This document shows, piece after piece, positions 36,053 through 44,841 of a DNA stretch of 64,000 nt. The notes under the pieces are model-generated. The model saw only the letters and a list, made by a program, of their open reading frames with translations. It was not told the DNA's origin and did no database searches. The translations under genes and the position numbers were made by a program. Positions within the stretch are counted from its first letter, which is position 1. Each line of letters opens with the position of its first letter. The stretch is from the NCBI GenBank assembly GCA_040981125.1, contig JANRMQ010000015.1, forward strand, positions 1-64,000, given 5' to 3'. Source of the stretch: DASSBQ01 sp040981125 (GTDB lineage Bacteria; Nitrospirota; Nitrospiria; Nitrospirales; Nitrospiraceae).

Positions 36053-36286
36053 CTAGGTTGGTATCTGGAGCGGCCCTACCCATTCTGCGGCGACCAGCTC
36101 ATTCAAGGAACCAGCCCATTCCGTCCCCGGGACGTACATGAGCAATTCTGTGCTCGCCGCGGCGACCAATTCGACAACAATCGGATAGGGCTCGTGCCAG
36201 GCGCCTGATCCATTGCGGAAGACGGCTCTGCGGACCCAATACCAACCTGCGATGGTAGGTGGCTCACATGTCCATGACATCAACAT
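36053..36286 (-). CDS. Small GWYW-motif protein of unknown function
   Basis: A 77-residue protein with the order Pro-Pro-Thr-Ile-Ala-Gly-Trp-Tyr-Trp near the start, a middle IVVELV strand and EWVGPLQIP at the end. This pattern (TCxPPTxAGWYW...EWAGP) recurs in short bacterial proteins I have seen but cannot name. No signal peptide or membrane span. The start may be either of two close Met codons. Confidence 0.7.
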   Translation of the reverse strand: MLMSWTCEPPTIAGWYWVRRAVFRNGSGAWHEPYPIVVELVAAASTELLMYVPGTEWAGSLNELVAAEWVGPLQIPT

Positions 36287-36338
36287 CTGCCTATAAAGAA
36301 CGGCTCCGTAAAGATCGTGGATTCGCGACAGGACGTCG

Positions 36339-36764
36339 TTATTGACTGTAACTTCCGGGAAGATTCCTGATTATTTCAGGCAAAGTGATGGCACAGTATT
36401 TGGGAAAGGATGCCGAAGCTCCGGCCGCCAACATTTTCTCATGTATGATTGGATGATCCATGGCAGACATGCCGATTACGCATACACGAGGAAGGCCGGT
36501 CCTAATACGCCTGGTCGCCTCAATACCATTGAGTCCCGGCATCTGAACATCCATCACAATAATATCGGGACGCAATGCAAGCGCCATCTCGACTCCCGAA
36601 ATTCCATCGGCTGCCTCTCCGATTAGGACGAGAGATGGAAATGGATGAAGTATCCGCTCCACCATACGTCTGAAGGGAGCGGAATCGTCCACGAGCAAAA
36701 TGCGAAGCCGCGGGACAGCCTCCGGTGTGACTGCGACGTTGATGGGCGAATGTTTCGGCGGCAT
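36339..36764 (-). CDS. Single-domain response regulator (receiver only)
   Basis: The 141-residue protein is a receiver domain with all key residues: acidic pair Asp26-Asp27 (LLVDDS), phospho-acceptor Asp72 (IIVMDVQMPG), Ser in VIGMSAMD and Lys in SFPKYC. There is no output domain, so it may act as a CheY-like partner or a phosphate sink. The 20-residue N-terminal lead is unconserved. A second receiver-only gene lies 76 bases upstream on the same strand. Confidence 0.93.
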   Translation of the reverse strand: MPPKHSPINVAVTPEAVPRLRILLVDDSAPFRRMVERILHPFPSLVLIGEAADGISGVEMALALRPDIIVMDVQMPGLNGIEATRRIRTGLPRVCVIGMSAMDHPIIHEKMLAAGASASFPKYCAITLPEIIRNLPGSYSQ

Positions 36765-36840
36765 GCGGCCTTTCTGATCGCGGTGATGGCGAAAGAAGTA
36801 GAATCGACCAATGTCTTATGAGGAAGCCGGGGATTGAACG

Positions 36841-37257
36841 TCAGGCGGACGCCGGGCCAAAATATCGTAAGCATTTTTCCAGCAGCAGTTGGGTGTTGAT
36901 AGGCTTTAACAGGTAGTCTCGGGCGCCTCTTCGGATTGCCTCTTCCAATTCCTCAGAATTCGATCCGGAAGATATGACAATCACAGGGATATCGATGTGC
37001 TGTTCCTGAAGTCTCTCCAGAACCGCTATTCCGCAATGATCCCGCATGTCGAGATTCATGATGATGCCGCCGAACTCGGCCCTCTTGAGCCATTGATCGG
37101 TCAGGATAGCCAGAACATTGACCCATACGACATCAAATCCGATCGGGGTGAGCTTCTCGCGCAAAGGTCCTGGAATCTCGAATTCATTGTCGATCATTAA
37201 GATGAGGTGGCGCATCGCCGGCTGCTTCCGGACGAAATTATGTGGCTCTACACTCAT
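36841..37257 (-). CDS. Receiver-like protein lacking the phospho-acceptor aspartate
   Basis: A 138-residue receiver fold (about residues 16-135). The acidic pocket is only half kept: LMIDNEFE gives Asp-Asn instead of Asp-Asp. At the acceptor site the sequence is IIMNLDMRDHCG, with Asn where IVMDVQMPG of the neighbour has Asp. Lys in YLLKPIN and Ser in VISSGSN remain. This is the signature of a pseudo-receiver that cannot be phosphorylated in the normal way. An internal Met (37215) may be the true start. Linked to a canonical receiver gene downstream. Confidence 0.88.
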   Translation of the reverse strand: MSVEPHNFVRKQPAMRHLILMIDNEFEIPGPLREKLTPIGFDVVWVNVLAILTDQWLKRAEFGGIIMNLDMRDHCGIAVLERLQEQHIDIPVIVISSGSNSEELEEAIRRGARDYLLKPINTQLLLEKCLRYFGPASA

Positions 37258-37616
37258 GAATTGCCCGCCGGACTGTCTGCTCTTGGCGAGACCATATACG
37301 ACCCAATCACAAAGTCATATCTGTCAAAAGAGGTTGTATCGGTGCCACGGTGTTCATTCCCTAGGAGCTTCGTCGGATTTCCTATGTTGCGGCATCCCGG
37401 TTGGCCTTTCGACTGTACAGGTGGGCAAAGCGGTGCTCACGGCCGTCTTACCGAGAACCGCCCATGTGTGTAGAACGGAGACTACGCCGTGATGACCGGC
37501 TCGTTCATCGAAGGCGCCATGACGATCATCACATCTATCGGCAGGGAATCCCTTTGGAAATTCAACCGTGCCGTATCCGGCGTGGAAGTGACATGCCGGA
37601 CGGACGGCGGTGCCTT
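37258..37616. other. Intergenic stretch without a supported gene
   Basis: I find no frame with domain character on either strand. A plus-strand 63-residue frame at 37489-37680 runs into the antisense of the Sel1-type gene and is likely chance. Confidence 0.4.
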
Positions 37617-37952
37617 TTACTTCTTTTGGCTGCGGCGGAGTTCGGCCTCAATTTCGGACGCTCTCGCGGCTGCCTGCTGATGACCATTCTGCGCCGCGAG
37701 CCTGTAAAATTTGAGGGCTTTCGTGAGGTCCTTCAGACCGCCCAGGCGGCCCGATTCAAGAGCTTCACCCATGCGGTATGCAGCATCGGGATCTCCGTCG
37801 GCGGCTTTCTCTGAGTCGGACGCATACTCTTGGGCGGCTTTGGGATTGAGCGGTTGTGACCCTTGCGCCTCTACCTCCACTGGACCACCGACTACTGAAA
37901 CGCATAGAGCTACAAGCATGACGCTTCCGACGTTCGTCATGGCAGCCTCCAT
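37617..37952 (-). CDS. Exported Sel1/TPR-repeat protein
   Basis: The 111-residue protein has a signal peptide (VGSVMLVALCVSVVGGPVEVEAQG). It then has one or two Sel1-like units: AQEYASDSEKAADGDPDAAYRMGEALESGRLGG and LTKALKFYRLAAQNGHQQAAARASEIEAEL. Sel1 repeats mediate protein-protein contacts. Residues after 90 are Lys/Arg rich. It is short, so it may be a small adaptor. The second Met (37940) may be the true start. Confidence 0.8.
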   Translation of the reverse strand: MEAAMTNVGSVMLVALCVSVVGGPVEVEAQGSQPLNPKAAQEYASDSEKAADGDPDAAYRMGEALESGRLGGLKDLTKALKFYRLAAQNGHQQAAARASEIEAELRRSQKK

Positions 37953-38034
37953 CGATCTCCTCTAAAATTTGAGCATACATTATTGGATCTATTCAAGCCC
38001 GGCGCGGTTGAGGTAGCGGGCCAGTTTCTTTTTC

Positions 38035-38063
38035 GTCATGCCCTCGAAGGCGGGCATCCACTC
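38035..38063. repeat. Interspersed palindromic repeat of the GTCATTCCCGCGAAGGCGGGAATCCA type
   Basis: The stretch contains CCCTCGAAGGCGGG, a near-palindrome that matches the common bacterial interspersed repeat usually read as WMPAFxGMT; here EWMPAFEGMT is encoded on the minus strand. Only one copy is visible in the window. It lies between genes, near the 3' end of the 271-residue membrane protein. Confidence 0.6.
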
Positions 38064-38232
38064 ATTGAGCGAGGTGACAGACTTCAGTGAATTCTCATGG
38101 CAAACTGGCCCACTACAGCAGTTTAACGGATCCAATCGGACCGTCGATTGGAGTTCCAGGCCTGGTTGCTGGTTTGATGATGATCTCCATAAGATCGGAG
38201 TAAAACAGGACATTGCAGCCGTCAGTCGGGCA

Positions 38233-39048
38233 CTAATCCATATCAAATCCAGTGCACTCCTGCGGCAAAGAAGCCAGGTCGAATTTCTCCAATGCGTGCA
38301 CCACGCCGGCATTGTCTCTCACTGTCAACGTATAGACCGAATCCTTGGTCCGAATGGTGCTGAGTGGCATGTTCTTTACCATCCATACTGTGACGCCGGA
38401 TCGTTTCTCCTGTTTCTGAAGTGCTTGTTCGTTCTTCGCATCCAAGTATTCGTTTCTTGAAATCGTGATCGCCCCATCCTGACATTGGATATGCATCGGC
38501 TTTTGAACCGGCCATCTCTGCGGTTTAATAATGGTATTGTCTGGAAGGGCGATGCTCAGTTCCCAGTTCGCAAGAGTTGTGGGGGAACCATTGTTCTCAA
38601 TATGTGCAAAGACCAGAATCCCCATTGTGGTTGCCATATCATCGGCGGGTGTCCGAGGCGCTGACCGGCGCTGCCAAGGAAATAATCTCACCTTGCCGAT
38701 CTTGCCTACTATGTGCGGTTGTTCTCTCAGTTCATTGCGGACTTCTTCGGTCTTACGTTTTAATTGTTCGGCCAGTATAAAAGATTTCTTAGCGGCATCT
38801 TTTACAAGGTGTTCTTGTTTCTGAATCTCCTTCTTCGCGTCCTCAAGCATATGTTCCAGTTGCCCGATCTTAGCTCGGTCTTCTCCTTTTTCTTTGGCGT
38901 CAAAATAGGTCAGCACGGCTCCAGAAATAATGAAGCACCCAAATCCAATAGAGATAGGTATTCTCAGGTGAGAATAGCTCTGCATTAACAGGGGATATCC
39001 GGCACATATGAGAATCGTGGCTAAATAGAACGAAAGTTCACCGACCAT
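38233..39048 (-). CDS. Membrane-anchored coiled-coil protein of unknown function
   Basis: The 271-residue protein has two N-terminal spans (FYLATILICAGYPLLM and ISIGFGCFIISGAVLTYF). A coiled coil follows (about 52-110: AKIGQLEHMLEDAKKEIQKQEHLVKDAAKKS), then a C-terminal beta domain (about 130-265) with GILVFAHIENNGSPTTLANWELSIALPDN. The coding style is AT-richer than the neighbours. The beta domain could be an immunoglobulin-like sensor, but no family is recognised. Its stop lies about 170 bases from an interspersed repeat. Confidence 0.75.
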   Translation of the reverse strand: MVGELSFYLATILICAGYPLLMQSYSHLRIPISIGFGCFIISGAVLTYFDAKEKGEDRAKIGQLEHMLEDAKKEIQKQEHLVKDAAKKSFILAEQLKRKTEEVRNELREQPHIVGKIGKVRLFPWQRRSAPRTPADDMATTMGILVFAHIENNGSPTTLANWELSIALPDNTIIKPQRWPVQKPMHIQCQDGAITISRNEYLDAKNEQALQKQEKRSGVTVWMVKNMPLSTIRTKDSVYTLTVRDNAGVVHALEKFDLASLPQECTGFDMD

Positions 39049-39819
39049 GTCACCTTCTCATCGAGATCGGTTCAGATGTGCGTCAAATGACGGCACGGAA
39101 TCGCACGCTACGCCCGGAGCATATTGGGGGCGATTCATTTCGAGGATCCCTCAATGAATGAAACGCCTGGCGGCACGCCGCCGGGCTCATTCGCGGCTTC
39201 AAAGATCGCAACATCCGGTGGAGAAAAGGGGAGTCGCTCGGCAAATTATTGCCGGTCTGTTTCAATTGATCAATGGACGGTATCCCTCACTCTTTGCCAT
39301 CATCTCCTCTTGGGTGCTCGGTTTCTAAGTAGCCTTTATTATCTTCGCCTTGGACTTGTTCTCGTAGGTGAAGCTGGCTATGCTTGCCCGGCTCAGTGAG
39401 TTACGGTGCGTCCTCCACAACCGCTGACGGTGGCGCCGCATCCGAGCGAGGTCGCTGATGATGACAATAGGTTCGTCGAGTCCTTCAAGAGCCGGCTCGC
39501 GATGCGAGGCATGCTTGGCCGCGCGCCGCGCGCTTGGTGATACCCACGCAGGATCACATCAAATCGGCGAACTCTCCACCCATATCAGCGGTATCTCAAC
39601 CCGCGCAAGCCAGGAGGCACATACCATGCTCAGCGTTCGGACGCTCGCCGAGACCTTGATCGACGACCATGAAAAGAACCGCAAATCCCACACCGACAAG
39701 GCAAAGCAGTGATGGGAAATGCCAAATCGTTCGACAAACATTTCCTCGAAATCGAACCGACAGTGGAGTCTCTTGTGAGCTCGGTCGCCGCGTTGGTCCG
39801 TTCTATCCCGAGCCTGGGA
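39049..39819. other. Gene-poor region with a possible 28-residue frame
   Basis: No clear gene over about 770 bases. A short plus-strand frame at 39626-39712 (MLSVRTLAETLIDDHEKNRKSHTDKAKQ, 28 residues) is preceded by AGGAGG nine bases upstream. Its stop overlaps the first possible start of the collar-repeat gene as TGATG. It may be a leader peptide or chance. A GCGGCACGCCGC hairpin lies near 39172. Confidence 0.35.
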
Positions 39820-41007
39820 ATGACCGCGACCGTGCTCTCCGGCCGTATGGCTCTCGGTGTAGTGATCGGGGGGCTCTTGTGGGCCGCGGCTACGCCGGCT
39901 CCGGCACAGGGGTTGCCGCAACATATGGTGGCCTACATGACTCAGCCGGGACAGACCGAATGTCCCAACAACTGGACCGAGGCGGCCTATGCGCAGGGAC
40001 GGTTGATCCTCGGCACGATCCATGGCTCGAAGGTTCAGGCTCAGGCAGGCGCTCCGGCGAGCGATGCTCAGCTGCCTCAGCACGTCCACACGTTCACGGT
40101 GAACGGAACTGTCGCCGCCGGGTCAAACTCTTCATTGCCTACTTCCGGCCGCGGCGTGGACATCCCAAGGGCTGGAGGGGGCGAGGTCAACAGCAGCGGG
40201 ATCACTGACGGAACGTCCCTGCCATTGCCCTTTATCCAATTCCTGGTGTGCGAGCAGACGGCGATGGAATCTCCGGATTCGGCGCCTTACGGAACGGTGG
40301 CCTTTTTCAACGCGTCGGCCTGTCCGAACAATTGGGCGCCGCTCAGTCAAGCCGATGGTCGCTTTCTCTTGCCGGCATTCGCGGGCGGCGCGCCCGGCTA
40401 TGCAACCTCGACTGCCTGGGACCCGGCCAATCCTCCGACCCACACCCATGGGCTGCAGGCATCGTTCAACACCCAGTCGCAAACGTATGAGGCCTTTCCG
40501 TCGAACTGGGTCGAGTTTGCCAACCCAGGAACATACAGGGTGGCCGGAACTACAAACCCCGCGGGGCCCGTGCTGCCGTTCGTGAGCCTGCTGGTGTGCG
40601 AGAAAGCCGCCGTCGGCAATAGCAAGGGCGTCCCGCTCGGCACGGCGATCTTCTTCGGGGCCGAGAACTGTCCGGACGGGTGGGGTGTCACGATCGGCGC
40701 CAACGGCCGGTTCGTCATGGGCATCGGCGGCAACGGCACGCAAGGGGCGACCTTCGGATCCGCTCCGATCAGCCAAGGCGAGACATCAGTCCGGCACGAC
40801 CACGGGTTCTCGGGTGTGGTCTCCCCTCCGGCCTCGGCTTTTCCCGGCGGGCCGAAGGTTCCGAACTATGGGTTTCAGTCCTACGTCACGACCGCCGGCG
40901 CCGGATATGGTGGCACTTCCAGCGCAGCGACGACCGAGCTGCCCTATCTGGTCATGCAGTCGTGCACCTACATGGCGGGTCAGCTGAAACGTCCTGGTAA
41001 TCGATAA
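39820..41007 (+). CDS. Secreted protein with three tail-collar-like repeats and HxH motifs
   Basis: Counted from GTG 39709, the frame has 432 residues; from the preferred Met38 a signal peptide follows directly (LGVVIGGLLWAAATPAPAQG). The exported part is three repeats of about 110 residues. Each starts with a strand and Cys-Pro-Asn/Asp-Asn/Gly-Trp (Cys85, 205, 321), then GRxxLG/P, then an HxH pair (125/127, 245/247, 363/365). Each ends in LPFxxxLVC or LPYLVMQSC (Cys181, 297, 419). This is the layout of the phage tail collar/receptor-tip domain, where HxH motifs bind metal. Here it is on a Sec-exported chromosomal protein with no phage genes around. A hydrophobic protein is encoded 48 bases downstream. 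Confidence 0.75.
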   Translation: MTATVLSGRMALGVVIGGLLWAAATPAPAQGLPQHMVAYMTQPGQTECPNNWTEAAYAQGRLILGTIHGSKVQAQAGAPASDAQLPQHVHTFTVNGTVAAGSNSSLPTSGRGVDIPRAGGGEVNSSGITDGTSLPLPFIQFLVCEQTAMESPDSAPYGTVAFFNASACPNNWAPLSQADGRFLLPAFAGGAPGYATSTAWDPANPPTHTHGLQASFNTQSQTYEAFPSNWVEFANPGTYRVAGTTNPAGPVLPFVSLLVCEKAAVGNSKGVPLGTAIFFGAENCPDGWGVTIGANGRFVMGIGGNGTQGATFGSAPISQGETSVRHDHGFSGVVSPPASAFPGGPKVPNYGFQSYVTTAGAGYGGTSSAATTELPYLVMQSCTYMAGQLKRPGNR

Positions 41008-41055
41008 GCGCGCGACAGTCCTTTTGAGCTCGAATGGGGGAGGCGCGAGATAGCC

Positions 41056-42417
41056 ATGCAAGCGACGCAGATCCAATACAACTCCGACATGATTGAAGAC
41101 TATGCGCTCACCGTCTGGCCGCCGGTCGCCCAAAACGTTCAGGGCTCGTTCCTGACGTTACAAAACGGGACGAATGGAACGCCGGTGACCGAACTCCTCA
41201 CGGTCAGCGATCAGAACCAACTCCTGCACTTTTTCCGTGACTCGAGCGCGCACTCCGGCTGGGGGCAGCTGCCGACAGCGCGGGTGGCTAAGGGCGATTC
41301 CGGCCCTTTTGCCGACCTGATCGACATGATTCAGAACCAGGTGGCCGGCCTGCAGGCCAGCACGGCCAAGCTGCAAGCCCTGCTGCAGATTCAAACCAGC
41401 GATCCGACGAAGCTGTTCGACCTCGCCGCCGCCGGTTTCATCCAAGCCGCCGCCGACGTGATCAGCTTTGTCCTCGACGTCATCGAGGATCTCGCCGTCG
41501 CGCTCCTCGATCTGGTCGGCGGGGCGATCACCGCGCTTCAGGATGCGCTGAACGCCGATCTCGATATCCCGATCATCTCATGGCTCTACAAGTACGTGAT
41601 CACGGGCACAATCGTAGACCCGGGGGACGACCTCACGATCCTCGATCTGCTCTGCCTGATCCTCGCCATCCCGGCCACCATCCTCTACAAGGTCCTGTTC
41701 GGCGGGGCCAGCGCGTCACCGCCGTTTACCTCCGCGCAGGTCGGTGCGGTTACGAGCAACCCCATCCCATGGCCGACCCTCTCGTCCGCCGGCGTGCGGG
41801 CGGCGCCGGGCACGGTGACGCCGACACAGGAGATATTGCTCGCACTCGGCGGCATCACGTACTTCCTCTACGCGTTCTGCGATATGGGAATTGATGCGTA
41901 TGCCGCGGCGGAAGAAGGCGAAGGGGACCCGTTCGCGACGTTCCTGTCCTGGACAGGCATCGTCCTCGGCGCGGTGATTCTCGGGCTCACCGTGCCGTAC
42001 ACGGTCCTGGCAAAGTCCGAGTCCGACTGGTCCGAAGCCGACAAGGCCACGCTCACCTACTGGGCGTTCGGCTTCGGGCCCATCCTGCTCAACATCGCGT
42101 TCACGATCTTATCGAGCGTGAAGGCGGAGTCGAGATTCCTCCCGATCGCAGGACCGATCGCCTCCTCCATCTTCGGCGCCATGGTGCTGGGCATCGGCGT
42201 GTGGACCACGGTGGAGCAGGCTCTGGATTCGAGCTACCAGAACGGGTGGACCGAGGCCGGGAATATCATCGCCCCGATCCCTGCGAGCTGTGCTTGGCTC
42301 CTCCCCTTGACAGACGCGACCGACGGCATCTCCGCCGGGTTTCTCGTGGGGATTGCTGCGGTGTGTGATTTCGGAACCCTGGTGACCACAGTGGCCGGAG
42401 ACGCGACCGCCTCGTGA
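41056..42417 (+). CDS. Hydrophobic multi-helix protein of unknown family, paired with the collar protein
   Basis: The 453-residue protein has no signal peptide. Residues about 25-75 contain LLTVSDQNQLLHFFRDSSAHSGWGQL, which resembles one blade of the lectin-like propellers that read DNxLxHFxRD. A long amphipathic alpha region (80-170) is rich in Leu, Asp, Ala and Val. Several strongly hydrophobic segments follow, at about 195-220, 265-290, 300-325, 340-360, 370-395 and 410-445. It may be a membrane or pore protein. No family is recognised. It follows the collar-repeat gene by 48 bases, which suggests a two-gene unit. Confidence 0.65.
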   Translation: MQATQIQYNSDMIEDYALTVWPPVAQNVQGSFLTLQNGTNGTPVTELLTVSDQNQLLHFFRDSSAHSGWGQLPTARVAKGDSGPFADLIDMIQNQVAGLQASTAKLQALLQIQTSDPTKLFDLAAAGFIQAAADVISFVLDVIEDLAVALLDLVGGAITALQDALNADLDIPIISWLYKYVITGTIVDPGDDLTILDLLCLILAIPATILYKVLFGGASASPPFTSAQVGAVTSNPIPWPTLSSAGVRAAPGTVTPTQEILLALGGITYFLYAFCDMGIDAYAAAEEGEGDPFATFLSWTGIVLGAVILGLTVPYTVLAKSESDWSEADKATLTYWAFGFGPILLNIAFTILSSVKAESRFLPIAGPIASSIFGAMVLGIGVWTTVEQALDSSYQNGWTEAGNIIAPIPASCAWLLPLTDATDGISAGFLVGIAAVCDFGTLVTTVAGDATAS

Positions 42418-42599
42418 CGGGTCGTCTCGGCCGGAGCGATTTCGGAAGCAAGCAGGCAGGCAATCGCCAAGATCATGGCCGAAGGGAGGCGTAGGAACGA
42501 AGCCACCAGAGCCCTCCATACCAAGCGTCGCTTGACCCACCGGGCTCGATCAACGCGCGGCGGAGAGGTGTTCGGCAGTCTGGCTTGAGCTTACAGGCG

Positions 42600-43033
42600 A
42601 GTCAGGGCGCATGTGGATATTGACCAGGGCGACATCCGAACAATGCCGTTACCCGATGGCTCGTTCGATCGCTTCGCGCGGCGTTACCGGCGACGCGGCG
42701 CAGCTCGCGGCGGTGGACAGAGTGAATCAGGCCATCAAAGTCATGTCCGACCAATTAGGCATGGACTAAGTGTTGGGCCTAAAGTTGCCCGCCCTGATGC
42801 AAAGAAAGGGAGCGAATGGGCTGATTGTGGAGAATGATGCTCCGCTGTCTGCCGGTGGATCCGCCATGCCGGCGATTATGAAAATGTCTGCGGTGCAATT
42901 GCGAGGGAAGTATCTGGCGACAGGAGTCGTGACCGAGCAGGATCTCGACGAGTACTGTCGCTTCGCCGATGATTCGAGAACGGGGGCCGTCTATTACGCC
43001 ACTGTGGCCGTGAGAAGCCGTAAGTCCGGATGA
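42600..43033 (+). pseudogene. Remnant of a class I SAM-dependent methyltransferase
   Basis: A first fragment reads VDIDQGDIRTMPLPDGSFDRF, the post-motif II region of a SAM methyltransferase. About 150 bases later, in another frame, a C-terminal piece follows (LPALMQRKGANGLIVENDAPLSAGGSA...LRGKYLATGVVTEQDLDEYCRFADD). Such tails close methyltransferases of this type. The SAM-binding N-terminus and the middle are missing. The remainder between the pieces does not align with either. It sits just upstream of the sigma factor. Confidence 0.6.
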
Positions 43034-43081
43034 TCACCGCGTCCAGGCGGCATGTCCCATCTCCGGAAAGATTTGTCGAGA

Positions 43082-44362
43082 ATGAACGAGGATACGACCA
43101 AAGAAGTCCGTGAGTCGGTGGACCGCGTCTACCGTTCGGAATCGCGCCGGGTCCTTGCCACGTTGATTCGGCTGCTCGGTGATTTTGAGGCAGCCGAAGA
43201 AGCCCTGCACGATGCCTTTGCCGCGGCGGTTGAGCAATGGGCGAGGGATGGTGTCCCGGCCAATCCCAGGGCTTGGCTCGTGTCAGCCGGACGGTTCAAA
43301 GCCATCGACGGCATGCGCCGGCGCGCGCGCTACGACTCTTCGCTGGCCGAGCTCGCCAAACAATTGGAGGCCGGTACCGGCGAGACCGAGGAATGGAACG
43401 ACGAGACGGTCGATGACGACCGGTTGCGACTGATCTTTACCTGTTGTCATCCGGCCTTGCAGGTCGATGCGCAAATCGCCATGACCCTGCGCGAAGTCTG
43501 CGGACTCACCACCGACGAGATCGCGCGGGCATTCCTGACGAAACCCCCTACCGTTGCCCAGCGAATTGTGCGCGCCAAGGCGAAGATCCGCGACGCGCGC
43601 ATCCCGTATGAAGTGCCGGCAGAGAAGGAGCTACCCGACAGGCTGGATGCCGTTCTGCGCGTGGTGTACCTCGTCTTCAACGAGGGGTATAGCGCGTCGG
43701 CCGGTACGTCGCTCACGCGACATGCTCTCTCGGCAGAAGCGATTCGTCTTGGACGCTTGCTGACCGCATTACTCCCGGAAGCTGAAGCGATGGGTCTCCT
43801 GGCGCTTATGTTGTTGCAAGACTCAAGGCGTGCGGCGCGCGCCACGCCCACGGGAGATTTGATTCTCCTGGAAGAGCAGGATCGCGCCCTCTGGAATCAG
43901 GAGCAAATCACAGAGGGAGCTTCACTGGTGGAGCGGGCGTTGAGTTCCTCCGAGATCGGCGCGTATACGATCCAGGCGGCCATCGCGGCAGTGCATGCCC
44001 AAGCGCCCACTTCAACCGACACCGATTGGGCTCAGATCGTCGAGCTCTATGGCTTGCTCATGCGCGCTGAACCGTCCCCCATAGTGGAGCTGAACCGAGC
44101 GGCGGCGGTCGCGATGCGCGACGGGCCGTTGGCCGGTCTCACTCTTATTGAAGCCATTCTCGCGCGAGGCGAGCTGGCGAACTATCATCTCGCGCATGCG
44201 GCGCGGGCGGACCTCTGCCGGCGCTTGGGAAGGACGGCGGACGCGCGAACGTCCTATGAGCGAGCGCTAAGCCTTACGCAGCAAGAGCCGGAGCAGAGAT
44301 ATCTCACGCGGCGACTGAGGGAGTTGGAGCGATCGGCAGGCGAGCAGCCATTCCCGGATTGA
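43082..44362 (+). CDS. ECF42-type RNA polymerase sigma factor with C-terminal extension
   Basis: The 426-residue protein combines an ECF sigma core with a long extension. Region 2 is seen in VLATLIRLLGDFEAAEEALHDAFAAAVEQW with the NPRAWLVSAGRFKAIDGMRRR segment, and region 4 in LRLIFTCCHPALQVDAQIAMTLREVCGLTTDEIARAF. From about residue 190 to 420 a helical, TPR-like region (FNEGYSASAG, ARYTIQAAIAA-like, LAHAARADLCRRLGRTADARTSYERAL) is typical of the ECF42 group, which to my knowledge is linked to DGPF proteins and lacks a normal anti-sigma factor. Four DGPF genes lie 6-10 kb downstream. A start at 43052 is also open; I chose the ATG before NEDTTKE. Confidence 0.9.
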   Translation: MNEDTTKEVRESVDRVYRSESRRVLATLIRLLGDFEAAEEALHDAFAAAVEQWARDGVPANPRAWLVSAGRFKAIDGMRRRARYDSSLAELAKQLEAGTGETEEWNDETVDDDRLRLIFTCCHPALQVDAQIAMTLREVCGLTTDEIARAFLTKPPTVAQRIVRAKAKIRDARIPYEVPAEKELPDRLDAVLRVVYLVFNEGYSASAGTSLTRHALSAEAIRLGRLLTALLPEAEAMGLLALMLLQDSRRAARATPTGDLILLEEQDRALWNQEQITEGASLVERALSSSEIGAYTIQAAIAAVHAQAPTSTDTDWAQIVELYGLLMRAEPSPIVELNRAAAVAMRDGPLAGLTLIEAILARGELANYHLAHAARADLCRRLGRTADARTSYERALSLTQQEPEQRYLTRRLRELERSAGEQPFPD

Positions 44363-44400
44363 TGCCCGCACAGCCGCAAGGGTGGATGGGGTCAGGCGGG

Positions 44401-44772
44401 CTATGCGCATACCCCGTGGAATACTTCGGCGCGCACCACCAGACTATTCCCATCAAAGGTGAGATTCTCTGAGATCCGCTTCCTTCGTCCATCGATCTCG
44501 GACATATAGATAATCGCTAATTCCCTCGTGCCCGGGTCCCATACAACCCGATCGACCACAAATCGCAGTGAGCCGACCTGCGCGACCGCTTTATTCCAGT
44601 ATTCACGCAGCGCCGGCTTGCCACGAACGGTTCCGACCCCGACGACTGTTAGTGCCGTCGGACTTGTGAATGAGACATTCTCATCAAAATGGGCCAGGAT
44701 TCGTTCGACGGCGAGATCATTCCATGCCGCAGCCCATTCCGTTGCAAACGCCAACGCCTCGCCATGTGTCAT
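44401..44772 (-). CDS. SnoaL/NTF2-like protein
   Basis: The 123-residue protein (start at the Met before THGEALAF) shows the cone-shaped SnoaL/NTF2 pattern: AFATEWAAAWNDLAVERILAHFDENVSFTSPTA, then VRGKPALREYWNKAVAQVGSLRFVVDRVVWDPGTRELAIIYMSEIDGRRKRISENLTF. It could be a small isomerase, hydratase or ligand binder, but the catalytic residues are not known. It follows the sigma factor tail-to-tail, with 38 bases between their stops. Confidence 0.85.
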   Translation of the reverse strand: MTHGEALAFATEWAAAWNDLAVERILAHFDENVSFTSPTALTVVGVGTVRGKPALREYWNKAVAQVGSLRFVVDRVVWDPGTRELAIIYMSEIDGRRKRISENLTFDGNSLVVRAEVFHGVCA

Positions 44773-44841
44773 CCTACTCTCCATTCTCCCGCTGTCCTCG
44801 TATTCGCCTCATGCCGGCGCTGTTAATGGCCGAAACGAGCG

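Noticed and set aside
39083..39265. 60-residue minus-strand frame in the gene-poor region
   Set aside because: No ribosome-binding site, no pattern, and nothing similar recognised.
43074..43098. TGTCGA followed by CGAC 15 bases later at the start of the sigma gene
   Set aside because: The second box would lie inside the coding region after the ATG, the spacing is short and TT is absent; taken as chance.
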